Assembly: GCA_013368325.1 (NCBI GenBank)
Contig: JAACJK010000013.1
Coordinates: 236,238-300,237, forward strand
Source of the DNA: Ephemerocybe angulata
Taxonomy: Eukaryota > Basidiomycota > Agaricomycetes > Agaricales > Psathyrellaceae
DNA length: 64,000 nt
Direction: 5' to 3'
Every line of letters starts with the position of its first letter. The first letter of the stretch is position 1. Shown one piece after another: positions 54,354-64,000 of the stretch. A model generated the notes under the pieces. That model was given only the letters and a program-made list of their open reading frames with translations, was not told the origin of the DNA and ran no database searches. The position numbers and the translations under genes are program-made.

Positions 54354-55300
54354 CTACTCCTGAAACTCAGTGGCCTCAGCCTCGTGCTCGTCTTCGCTAA
54401 TTTTGGCCTCCAGGCCGACACTCTCCTCGTTCGCTTGGCTTGAGATCCGTCCCAGCACGCTAACCCCCGTTTCACTACTGCCATCGCTATCATACTCATC
54501 CTCTGACGAATCTAATGCCTCTGGGAATGGGTCATTTAAATCAGGATCTATTCCAAAAGCCGCCAGACCAAAAGGACTGTGTGGGGAGTGTGATGAGGTG
54601 GTGGTAAATAACGAACAGTAGATACACGTACTCGTCAACAGCAGATGAAGTCCCAGACCTTCCATCTATTCCAAAAGCCGCCACACCAAAAGGACTGTGT
54701 GGGGAGTGTGATGAGGTGGTGGTAAATAACGAACAGTAGATACACGTACTCGTCATCAGCAGATAAAGTACTGCGACCCTTCCCAGACCTTCCAGCTTGA
54801 CTGGCTCTAACATGAAACGTATCAGGCAGGCACATATATCGAGAAAGAAAAGGGAATACGCACTTGGCTACTGCAGACGTGTTGCTCTTCCTGGGCGAAG
54901 ATCTATCACCCAACGAGGGATAAGCTGGAACTGTACCGATGGGCACGTAACGACGGCCAAGCGTGTGTCTCCCTGACGGACTCTTGATGATAACGAGGTC
55001 TTCCTCTAAGCCTGCATCCCTTAGCTCCTTCCCCCGAGCCACAGATCTACACAGGATGCGGGAAAAATCAGGCTACAGTCCTTCTCGCAGTGCAGTGACT
55101 TACTCCTTATACTGCTCCGACATCTTCTTGGGCCTGCGGCCTACGTGGTCCCCCTGAGCTTTACGTTTTTGCGCTGACCTACAGCACTATTCGCATTATT
55201 AGGAGTAGCTGCTGTGATACTTGGAAGACTTACACAGGGAGGAGAGGAAGCTCTCGAGATGGCAAAACCTGGATGCATCTGCTGATGTGGGGTTGCTCAT
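54354..55300 (-). CDS. uncharacterised acidic protein with duplicated exon
   Basis: Exons 55300-55234, 55173-55104, 55046-54864, 54806-54750, 54694-54632 and 54576-54354 sum exactly to 220 residues. The start MSNPTSADASRFCHLESF leads to a basic segment (SQKRKAQGDHVGRRPKK) and to VIIKSPSGRHTLGRRYVP. Then two successive exons give DPFGVAAFGIDGRSG and DPFGLAAFGIDPDLN, products of a duplicated exon-intron unit. The tail is acidic (SSEDEYDSDGSSETG, EAKISEDEHEAE). A basic N-half and acidic C-half suggest a nuclear or chromatin-associated protein, but no domain is recognised. Confidence 0.6.
54577..54806 (-). repeat. 118-bp tandem duplication of an exon-intron unit
   Basis: Each unit has a 55-nt intron (54749-54695 and 54631-54577) and an exon. 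The two introns are essentially identical (GTACGTGTATCTACTG ... CCCCACACAG). The duplicated exon 54694-54632 is 63 nt, 21 codons, so the frame is preserved. Near-identity of the introns means the duplication is recent. Confidence 0.9.
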
Positions 55301-55399
55301 GGTATTGTCGATGGTGGTGTCGATGAAAGAGTGTGCAAGGTCACGGGGAGAATGCATGATAGATCAGATTCCGCCGGAGGTTGATGTGATCCGTCATGG

Positions 55400-55800
55400 C
55401 ATATGCCGTTACGGAGCTTTGTTGCGCGCCTCTGCGATATTTGTGAGCGCCTCTTGACGTTCCCGCCCTATCACACACAGCCCTTTGTAGGATTTCGAAG
55501 ATATTATGTATCTCAGTGATTTAGACCAGCAAAAACTATACTCAGATAATTCTCCAGTAAGCCTCGCGCCATCCTCTAGCGATAGCGAGTACATTAGGCA
55601 GTGAGTACGTGCGTGAAGCGACGTACAAAGTACTTTCATCTCTTGACACCTTCCACGCCACTATAAATTCAGTGAGACTCGCAGGGTAGTCTAAAGCTAG
55701 GCTCACACCTTCCTTTTGTGACAGCAGGGACATCAGGCAGCCAGTGCGCGCCCCCTTGTGCGCGAAGTACAATGTGCGTTCATATGCGACGTACGAGCAC
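55400..55800 (-). other. possible degenerate coding repeats
   Basis: Two minus-strand segments resemble each other: TGCLMSLLSQKEGVSLALDY near 55730-55680 and HCLMYSLSLEDGARLTGEL near 55600-55550, each preceded by a TLYFAH or TLYVAS block. They may be diverged protein repeats from a broken gene or from an intron-rich gene whose limits I cannot set. Confidence 0.35.
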
Positions 55801-56252
55801 TCATTTTCCGCCAGTATTCTACAGTTCAGTAAGATTGATCTGCAAGAAGTTTAACGAGCAGTGTCTGACAGTGAAAGGGTGCGTACCTCATTCTACTGTT
55901 GCTAAATCCGAGCTGGCAAGGTGCGACTTGACGCCCTTCCTTTGTCACTTGGTTTAGTATGATATATGTTTATATATGTCTAGATTTTTCATAGCATGTA
56001 CTGTGTGCTATTCATTTATTATTCTACGTACATACTTTACTTTAAATGTATTGAGCGAGCCTGGAGAGCATGAACAGTCTTGATGGTGGAGTAAACGTGA
56101 GACGAAACGCGCAAGTCAGACGCGGAACTGTGAATCCTTACCGGTTTCGACTTTAGCAACAACCATCAAGCTCACCCCACCCCCACTCGAGTACGGGTCG
56201 TCCAGACTGCGCACTCACTACAGCTGGTATAGTAAATTCTAGTATAGCTGAA
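55801..56252. other. AT-rich intergenic region
   Basis: About 450 bp; 55960-56050 is markedly AT-rich. It precedes the plus-strand gene at 56253. No gene recognised. Confidence 0.4.
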
Positions 56253-57119
56253 ATGGGGCGCCCTGTTCTCTATAAAACGGAGGAGGAGAAAAAGGCCGCT
56301 GCATGCGAACGAAGCAGGAAGTACTATGAACGGTTAGGGCCCGGCATCCTTGTACCACTTACGCCGTCCAACTGACTTTATTGCAGATTCCGGGAGAACA
56401 TCTCCATTTCCAGGAAGCAGAAATATGCAGCCAAAAGGCGTAACGATCCTTCGAAGCATGAGAAAGTAAAAGTTGTTAAATCTGACGAGGAGCGCAAGTA
56501 CGACAATCGTCAGAAAAGCAATCGGTCATATCAGCGGTGCGTACTTCATTGATTGTATACATGGATGCGCTCTCAAAAATGGGTGTACATTTCTAGAAGG
56601 AAATCTGCCCCAAAGAATGAAGGCAGTAGTAGCAAACAATCGAAACCGGCGAGTGATTTAAGGTGTGTTAAACGAGCGACAAATGCCATTCCATACCTCA
56701 TAGGAACTGTGTTTCTTAGCACTGCAGTGGTTAGCCGCCGGCCTCCGAGGGACATCTGGGAAGGGCATACCAAATTTCTCCTCACATCCTACAAGGACAT
56801 GCTGGAAAATAGGTCGCTTCGCGAGTTCCTGGAGGATATTTCAGCTCGGTACATCGAGAGTGGTGTGGTCGAGGACCTTGTATTGGTCTTGCCGCGCCTA
56901 ATCCGGCTTCGAGAAGGTGTTTACGCCCATGAGCAAGATATCTCATTGGAGGTGGGAGCAGCAGCTCAACTTGGTGAGCTCGAAGCGCTGGGTGCCAAAA
57001 TAGACCAAGCTGTGGAGATGATTCAGGACTTGGAGGACATGGCCAGGTTCCGTGGCACGACGAATTTATTGATTTGTATAGCGAGGGTGACCTGTACTAT
57101 CAGAGATCACATTTGTTAG
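56253..57119 (+). CDS. uncharacterised MGRPVLY-type basic protein
   Basis: Exons 56253-56332, 56387-56536 and 56597-57119 sum to about 250 residues. The third may hold a further in-frame intron starting GTGTGTTAAA at about 56662. The start MGRPVLYKTEEEKKAAAC, then ERSRKYYERF and RKQKYAAKRRNDPSKHEK, is a strongly basic helix-like segment that occurs at the N-terminus of a common Agaricomycete protein type. It looks like a DNA-binding basic region, but I cannot assign a domain. The C-terminal half is acidic-helical (LRLREGVYAHEQDISLEV-like, LEALGAKIDQAVEMIQDLED). Function unknown; it sits 2.4 kb from a decayed KDZ transposase. Confidence 0.5.
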
Positions 57120-57298
57120 ATTGAATGGCATGCAAGTTGACATCCAAGGGATGTTATACTCCTTCTCTTTCTGTTGAACTCCGTTCTGAGCTACCAGGAA
57201 GGTATTAACTGACGTCGAGCGTGACTTTATCAATACGATACTTATGTGATTATAGACAGTAACTCAAATATCGAATGAAGGGCAAAGGATAAAAGATA
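57120..57298. other. short convergent spacer
   Basis: Non-coding spacer between convergent 3' ends. Confidence 0.4.
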
Positions 57299-59058
57299 TC
57301 ATTTCGATGGTGACAGGAAAAAGGTATTGAGTAATGGAGGGTGGCTACAGGGTTCTTCAGTTTCAGAGAACTCCTCTTCGTCATCCTCCTCCGGCTCGTC
57401 CTCGGGCGGGTACAGTTCGTTCTCCTCCGTGATGACAGTCAACGATTCCAGCCTTCTTTCCAGCTCCTCCAACCTCTCGTTCGCCAGTGCCAGCTTTTGC
57501 TCCGTGGCAGCTGTCTTGGCTTCAGCGGCCTCCGCTCGAGCCTTGTTTCTCAACGCCTCAACGATAGATTCAACCTTGGCCTTACGGTCAGCGCGGACTA
57601 GACTGGTCATTGTCATGCTAACATCCTTATGAAAGGACGCGAGCGCAGCCGGAGCTTCAGCACGGAGCTTTGGGGACGAATAATGCGTGAAGGGAGTCCG
57701 AGCAGATGGATGCTGCACGGCAACATACATCCAGCAACCTGATCGAATGGAGATGCTCTCGCACTAGGTTCCTTATTAGCTCATGAAATAGGGGTGCAAT
57801 GATAGGAACGGTACGAACGCGGGACATGAGGTCATGGACCCAACCGGAATAACACTTCGTCGCGCGGGCGTTATCCACAATTTCCGGGAGCAATGGGCGC
57901 TTACGGGCCAAACCTAAAGACAGGGATGAAACAGGTCAGCACGATCGACAGAAAAAAAGAAGGGGACGCACGCCAGTTCCGGGCACCGCGACCCACTCCC
58001 TCAATCCAGTCGAAGATTGGCTCGCACCGGATGCATAGGCCCGTTTCTTGGAGGCGGGTGCGGGGGAACTGTTCATCGAATCCTCGCGGGGGCGCTTTGC
58101 CCATGCTGGGACACAGAGTCCACATGGTCGTCAACGAGAGGCGTGGGACTAGTCGTTACAGAGGGTGCGGCTGTGATGTTACATCAGAGGTTTCAAGTTC
58201 GCCATCCGGGAGTGGGACTGCGCCGGCGGCTCTGGCACAGCACATGCGGAGGGCATGAGCCCAGCCTGTGTCGCAGGGACGGGGGCTGTAATATCCTGTG
58301 TCGCAGGGACGGGGGCTGGAATATCGTCGTCCAGAAGGGAGAGATCGACGTTGTAGGCGTTACTCTGGGCCGTCAGAGGCGCACCACCGACGGTTGAAGG
58401 AGACTGGTCAGTTCCGGCAGGCGGTGCAGTAGCAGACGGAGGCGCGGGTCCCGCAAGCCCATAGGAGGCGGGGTTGAAGAGCCAGGGGTGCGACATTGGG
58501 GTATCTGATTGGGATGTTAGAATGTGCACGCCGTCCGCGATTCGCGAAGGAAGAGCAACTTACACCCGGGAGGGAACTGATACACCGGAGCACTTGGAGT
58601 TCCAGGGGGGTAGCTCTGAACTCCAGCAGGAGTTGCTGAGGGTGGGTTGAAGTTGAAGGCGTACGGTTCACTGAGAGAGGTTTGATGGATCAGCAAAGGA
58701 CAACGAGAACAACCTAATTCTAACTTACTTTGTCCAAATTGAAATTGAGGGTACATCGGCACTACGAGGAAGGTAAAATGATGATGAGATATTAATGTGC
58801 ACGGGGCGCACCTTGTTGAGCTGCGAGTGCTGGACCTTGTTGGACAGCGAGTGTTGGATCGATGACTGGGTTCTGACCAGCGGGGGGAGCTATTGATAGC
58901 CTTAGAGAGATATCCCGTACGCGAATGCAAAACGTACACCTGCTTAGCCTTGCGGCTGTGAGCACACCAGTCAGGAGTGGCTACCATCACATCGACGGCA
59001 GTGAAGCTTTTTGGCGGCTTCGGCTCTTTGGTTGGTTGTCGACGTTGGAAGGAGCCAT
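57299..59058 (-). CDS. uncharacterised Pro/Ala-rich protein with C-terminal coiled coil
   Basis: Multi-exon and only partly resolved. The last two exons are firm: 57913-57765 (ARKRPLLPEIVDNARATKCY, then SGWVHDLMSRVRTV) and, after a 52-nt phase-0 intron, 57712-57299 (HPSARTPFTHYSSPKLRAEA, a coiled coil KVESIVEALRNKARAEAAE and LANERLEELERRLESL, then an acidic tail). The exon before them ends LCIRCEPIFDWIEGVGRG. Upstream parts include a Pro-rich exon (PAPVPATQDITAPVPATQ, encoded by a 28-30 bp tandem repeat near 58264-58325) and QYQFPPG-like segments. The proposed ATG at 59058 is tentative because the first frame stops after about 23 codons unless an intron lies there. Frame conflicts near 58130-58200 mean the gene may be decaying. 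Confidence 0.4.
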
Positions 59059-59204
59059 GATGATGTTGAGTTGTCGTGGCTAACGGTGCCAGGCTATATG
59101 GAGAGGGATGGGGTCGAGCGAAAACAGCGGGTGCCCATGAGACGACCCTGGAACGATCCCACATGACTCCTGCCTTCTCCCTTGTATCATCGTTCCCCAT
59201 GTAG

Positions 59205-59460
59205 CCCATGTGAGCCCATGCGCCTTGATAAGATGGATTGAGGCCCGCGCCGGGTGCTGAATTGGAAATGACGCGCTAAGCACGACCAAAGCACGACGGT
59301 GAGCCCATGCGCCTGATGAGACTGGATTAAGACCCCACTTGGAGACGATGGGTGCCGAATGCAAATAACTTGCCTAAGCCACCGGTGACCCATGTGCCTC
59401 GCATGGGAGCGGATTAAGGCCCCAAATATGTATTTGGATCGATGGTGCTGAGCGCTGAAT
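59205..59460. repeat. about 90-bp diverged tandem repeats before the KDZ gene
   Basis: GAGCCCATGCGCCT followed by GAT.AGA..GGATT.AGGCCC begins at about 59213 and 59304, and a weaker copy (GACCCATGTGCCTC .. GGATTAAGGCCCC) at about 59388. They end about 70 bp before the transposase start, where subterminal repeats of a DNA transposon would be expected. Confidence 0.6.
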
Positions 59461-59530
59461 CCGGAACAAGGCTCATAAACCACACGACACTTTTACCCCC
59501 ACCCAAGGCATTGCTTTCTAGCTCACCAAT

Positions 59531-62500
59531 ATGGCCACGAGAAAGAAACGAAGGCGTAAAGATGAAGATGACCTTGACGATGAGGCTCAGCATTCGTTCC
59601 CTAGTGAGCTCCTGGAGGCCGTGGCGGAAACTTCTTACTGGACATCCCCAACGAAACCTCAGCGAATTTTCGAAGAGGCAAAGAGCCCTAGAAAGCGCGT
59701 TGTAAAGAAGGTTCTTGCTCAATCATCGCAGACCGCTGGGGCTTTCAAAGAGGATGATGGGTGCTTGGACACAAGAGGTGCCGTCAAGTCAAGCTACGGG
59801 CGCCAGTGGCATCGAGGACGGTGGGACAATATCGGACGTTGTGCCCGACCAAGCGCCGGACGACGGTGATTTCGGCTCTTGGGTCGGCTCGGAAGTAATT
59901 GATCCAGACCTTGGGTGGATCGGCGAAGACGACGACTTCGAAGACTATGTTGACGCCGTAACCTCACATGTCGCGGGGTATAGCCACCTTCATACCTCTC
60001 TATTCGTTGTTCAGGGATGGGATTCTAACAAGAGGCAGACCACGGTAAGTGTCGTATCTGATTTAGTTTGCTTTAATACTTGACATTGACTCCACCTAAG
60101 GATGCGTGGTATCATATGCGATTCCAAACCTCCGATGTAGGACAGCTCGACACCGGGTGCACCTGCCCTAAAGCTCTTAACCGCAACCTCTGTGTGCACA
60201 GGCGGTACTTTCAGGACTATGAGGTCGAGAGTATCATTCTCGAGAAGAATGCCGAAGGAACCGAGGACAGGGATGTTGCAGGTGATAAGATAGGACAAGC
60301 TACTTAACTTACCTCTTCAGTAATGAAATAGCATTGTAACGATGGACTCATCACCCCCGGCAGCGACGCTCTTCTCCCGCCGCATCCTAGGACGCCATCG
60401 TTTGGAAAGCTTGTACTCCGTTCAGTCGATGTCGTCCTCCGAGCTCAAAGGCCGAGCGATCGTCAGTAATATCCTTTCCCGTTCGGAATCGACCTGGAAA
60501 TGCTCCAAGGACACGGGACTTCTATCATGCTATCATATAAACAAGGCCAGAGAGCGGTACCCAGACGTCCCAGAGATGAAATCGAAGATTTGGAGGACTT
60601 TGTAGACTCAAGCCTCGACTCACTCTCTATAGGCGAACTTGGTCAGTTCCTGTGATCTGAACTATCTTGTGGGATGACGCTGATCTATCCTCAGCTCGCG
60701 GACCCGGTACCACAGTATCCTATCTGCCAATACATCCACCGTTCTGGGCGCGAATCCCGTCCGACCCCAAGCTCTATTCCGATCCCCCTCCTGCCCGGAC
60801 ACCCCCAGATGGCCCATTCCCTCTTCAAGCCGATTCCTCCTGCAACTGTGGAACAACGCGGACCTTCTTCAATAGGGATGGGCTGAAAAAAACGAAGCGT
60901 TGCAAGTTGTACACCCTGCTAACGGTTCATGACGTCGAGATTGAGGTTCAAGTCTGCCCCGTTTGTCCTTCCGTCCGGCGAAAGCGAATCGGCCCTGATC
61001 TGCGCGCACATGGCATATTCAATTTCAACAATTCTGCCCTTGTCTCCCACGAGCTACTTGACGAATACACCAGCTGCTTTACCTCCTCAGAGACGCCCTT
61101 TACCGCCTGGTATACGCAATTGTCAAGACGCTATCTCCTTTCTGGAAAAGAGTTCATGGGCGACGACCTCTTTCGCGCCGTATGGTTCGCATACGTCTCC
61201 CTCCAGAAGTTCGACAACGACATGTCCTGTACGGTCTGCGGACCATCACCCGAGACGGTCATCTGGGATGGAATCACCTTAGCCTTTGGCGGAAGCATCT
61301 CAGTGGTTCACTTCGCCCACCAACGTTTACGATGCCAGATTCCGTTCGGCGCCCTAACGTAAAGTACAAACCAAAGCAGCAACTCTTGCCCCTGGCGACA
61401 TTACGACGGCGTTTCCGAGCCACGATGGAGCGGCCACGCATCCCGACCGCATCGAGGATGGGGAAGAAGAAGGCGGTGTTGATGGCGCAAAATCTCCTTC
61501 GAAGAAATCGCGAGCCAAACCCAAGGCGAAGAAGGGTGGTACTGCGTCAAACCCCGACACTCCGTCGAAGCGGGCACAGGCCATCCCCGAGACATCCACC
61601 CCTTCGCTATCTCCCATGAAACCGCAGGCTAACTCCGCGGCGATCTCGCTATCAACTGTGGCGGTCTCTACTGAAGCAACTGGTGCAACAGAAGGCACTC
61701 TCGAAGACGCAGGACCGACACCACTTCCCGCCACCAATCCAAATGAGAACCTCCGACGTCGACAGGCTTTGTTAGTGGAAGACTACTTGGAGAAGGTGGA
61801 CTCGGTGACTGAAGACATGAGAAAGGAATGTCCCGCCTTAGCGCAGCTATATACGATGCATTACGGCCGTGCAGCCTTTTGGTCAGGGCACAAACCTCCT
61901 GCCGTCATAAAGAACTTGTTCCGACAGGTACGCCCATTCTCTGGTCATGTGGACCCTGCTTACGACAACATAGATCGCCGCCGAGGAATCTGTGCTACAA
62001 CTCGTCAACTACACGGCACTGCTCAAGCTTAGGGAGTTTGTGGCGAAGCCAGACGTTAACGTGGCCTATAAGCTGAGGCCCATACCTTCCCTGAACAAGG
62101 TTATAAATCACAGCGACGTAGATCTTGCTGATCTCTTGGGAGTGATGACCTGGATTGAAAAGAAGGCGCGTGCTACTCTCAAAGCACTGATCGTTGAACC
62201 GCCGCTGCCACCGCCCAACATACATATCCTCCCGAATGATCATCTGGATTGGATAACGGTACATCCTCTTTTGCCCTCGCCCCATTCACCTCTAACTGAC
62301 TAAATTTCGACAGACTGGTTGCTTTTATAGCATGCCCATAATACGGCATCGCCCGCTTTATCCGTCACTGAAAGAGAACCAAGAAGAACAGGCATCAGGC
62401 CAGCAACGTGGGGATCGATGCGGGAAGTATTACTCTCAATATGGAGAACGACGATTAACTGGGGGTATCATGGTATGCTGGTGTTCGCACAGCATTTGTT

Positions 62501-62905
62501 ACGGGTTCCATTGTATCCCCAAAGCCGAAGGTCGTGACGATGTCTTCTCAGCAATGGTGACTCGATGGCCGACAGCTCCCAAAATCGTCATCTACGACTT
62601 TGCATGCGCCTTGGGTCCCTACTGCTTGCTGCGCGAGCCTATGTTTTTTGCAAATACCCTCTTTGCCATTGACATCTTTCATGCCACAGGTCACAGCAAA
62701 TGTAGCCCTGCAGCATTCCTATCCGAGTATATGAATGTGGACACCAAGCTCGAATACATCAATTCGAGCGCGGCCGAATGCGGCAATGGAGCACTTAGGA
62801 GGATTCGAAAATCGGTCAGCTATATGGGACAGAAGAGGGCTATTATATATACAAAAGGTCTTCCTTTCTGTATGGAATAGGCTGAAGATCTTGAAAATAG
62901 ACTAG
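59531..62905 (+). mobile_element. decayed KDZ-type (Kyakuja-Dileera-Zisupton) transposase
   Basis: The frame starts MATRKKRRRKDEDDLDDEAQ. A Cys-rich CxC module follows (GCTCPKALNRNLCVHRRYF), then a second Cys-containing part (VCPVCPSVRRKRIGPDLRAH; GDDLFRAVWFAYVSLQKFDN; CTVCGPSPETVIWDGITLAF), and near the end the catalytic core: CWCSHSICYGFHCIPKAEGR, IVIYDFACALGPYCLL, IDIFHATGHSKCSPAAF and AECGNGALRRIRKSVSYM. This order is that of KDZ transposases, cut-and-paste enzymes common in Agaricomycetes. Frame breaks occur near 59750, 60310, 61290 (LAFG then RKHLSG in another frame) and 62855 (an extra G before VFLSVWNRLKIL). At least three cannot be explained by GT-AG introns, so it is probably inactive. 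Terminal inverted repeats were not identified. Confidence 0.82.
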
Positions 62906-62939
62906 CATTTATGGTGGCTTAACTGCCCTATCAATTTGT

Positions 62940-64000
62940 GAGGCCAGTAGTTATGTTTACAGAAGCAGTGATCTGACGATCCACGGAGGTGAACGAACGC
63001 AAGCTCAATACTCAGGGACCTATGTCTCCAGAGGCATAGAAGGGCTGATGTTCGATTGGGGAGGAGGTACAAATGAGAAACTGGAGTGTCCAATGTCAGC
63101 AGAAGCATTGCTGATGGGAGGATTGAGGACGCACCCTCCGTTGGTTGTAGAGACATCGGCTTCGCGCTGAGAATCGACGGAGCCCGATGGCTACCTACCT
63201 AGGTCAGTTGCACACTTTTGGAAGGCCATGCAATGTTGTTGGATTTGCTGTGAGTGTAACTTCGTTGGTGCAAGATTGATCACGCCCCAATGGCATCCTT
63301 CGGTCGTCCTGCAGAGCTTCTTCCCAACAACATTCCATTGCCGTCACGGATGGGCTTGTTAAACTATGAGGGAAACTACCACGGTCTCGCACAGATAAGA
63401 CACCGTACCATTGGTGGAGAACCGCGAAACTCGATTAGCGGGGGTTGCATCTAAGTGGTGTCAACGTCCATCGGTTGACCTGCATCCCAGCCGATATCAA
63501 GGACTCCGACGCTTGATAGGTCTCAGGGTCGAAAACCTAACCATCTCGCGAGCTGCCACCTCCGGCAGCGCTTTCTTAAAAAGTTGGTTGGATTCGATGT
63601 TGTGGAGGAGACACAAATGAAAAACTGGAGTGTCCAATGTCAGCAGAAGCATCGGCGATGGGAGGATGGAGAACGCACCCTCCGTTGGTTGTAGAGACAT
63701 CGCAGGCCCGATAGATGCCGCCCTATGTCTACTGAAGCAGTGTAAGGGCGTCACGCGCTTATGGAGGGAATGCAGCCCGGAAAATGAGCGTCCATTGTCA
63801 GGAGAGGCATCGGTGATGGGAGAATCGAGAACGCACCTTCCGTTGGTTGTAGAGACATCGCAGGCCCGATAGACGGCGCCCTATGTCTACTGAAGCGCTG
63901 TAAATGCGTCGCGCGCTTATGGAGGGAATGCAGCCCAGAAAATGAGCGTCCATTGTCAGGAGAAGCATCGGTGATAGGAGGATCGAGAACGCACCTTCCG
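62940..64000. repeat. second tandem satellite, about 158-bp period, runs off the window
   Basis: GAGAACGCACCYTCCG recurs at about 63670, 63827 and 63985, and a diverged copy is at 63126 (GAGGACGCACCCTCCG). Spacing of the last three is 157-159 bp. Each unit has GTTGTAGAGACATCGCAGG, CCTATGTCTACTGAAGC and GAGGCATCGGTGATGGGAG boxes. A non-homologous interval (63190-63600) separates the diverged copy from the regular ones. Cores AGGCATCGGT and AGACATCGCA are shared, in the same order and orientation, with the array at 47100-49170. Confidence 0.8.

Overview
The window looks like nuclear DNA of an Agaricomycete (mushroom-forming basidiomycete, probably Agaricales). Genes are packed on both strands and broken by many introns of about 50-70 nt with GT..AG ends. 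They include a Zn2Cys6 activator with the basidiomycete exon pattern, a magnesium-chelatase-like protein, an F-box expansion, a decayed KDZ-type transposase and a CTR copper transporter. I found no rRNA, tRNA or prokaryotic signals. Exon models were worked out by hand from reading frames, splice consensus and paralogue comparison; codon sums close without remainder for most multi-exon genes.

Layout. 1-11.4 kb holds conserved single-copy genes: a partial gene at the left edge, a magnesium-chelatase-like protein, a Zn2Cys6 regulator with 15 exons, a ZCCHC9-like zinc-knuckle protein and a pterin-carbinolamine-dehydratase-like protein. 12.4-23.9 kb is an F-box island of four genes, two of them inverted paralogues that share their promoters, around a BAG-domain co-chaperone. 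24.3-45.2 kb is a cluster of six copies of an uncharacterised family marked by the sequence GLFSVADEATA. Within it sit housekeeping genes (gluconokinase, proteasome alpha-4, CTR transporter) and an F-box/propeller-like gene. Two of the six copies (24342-27096 and 43197-45203) continue through conserved introns into an ARID DNA-binding domain. One copy (33034-33873) is a frame-broken chimera.

45.5-64 kb is repeat- and transposon-rich. It holds a subtilase remnant, a 2-kb degenerate satellite, a nucleotidyltransferase-like gene, several low-complexity uncharacterised genes, a decayed KDZ transposase, and a second satellite related to the first. The two satellites bracket about 13.8 kb.

The most unusual content is (1) the expanding GLFSVADEATA family with its ARID fusions, (2) frame-preserving duplication of whole exon-intron units seen independently in at least two genes, with exon-like repeats in a third, (3) a small mosaic at 34.3-35.0 kb built from the 5' ends of two other genes in the window, and (4) the paired satellites. 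Gene functions beyond the named domains are inferences from sequence features I could recognise by eye; no database search was run.
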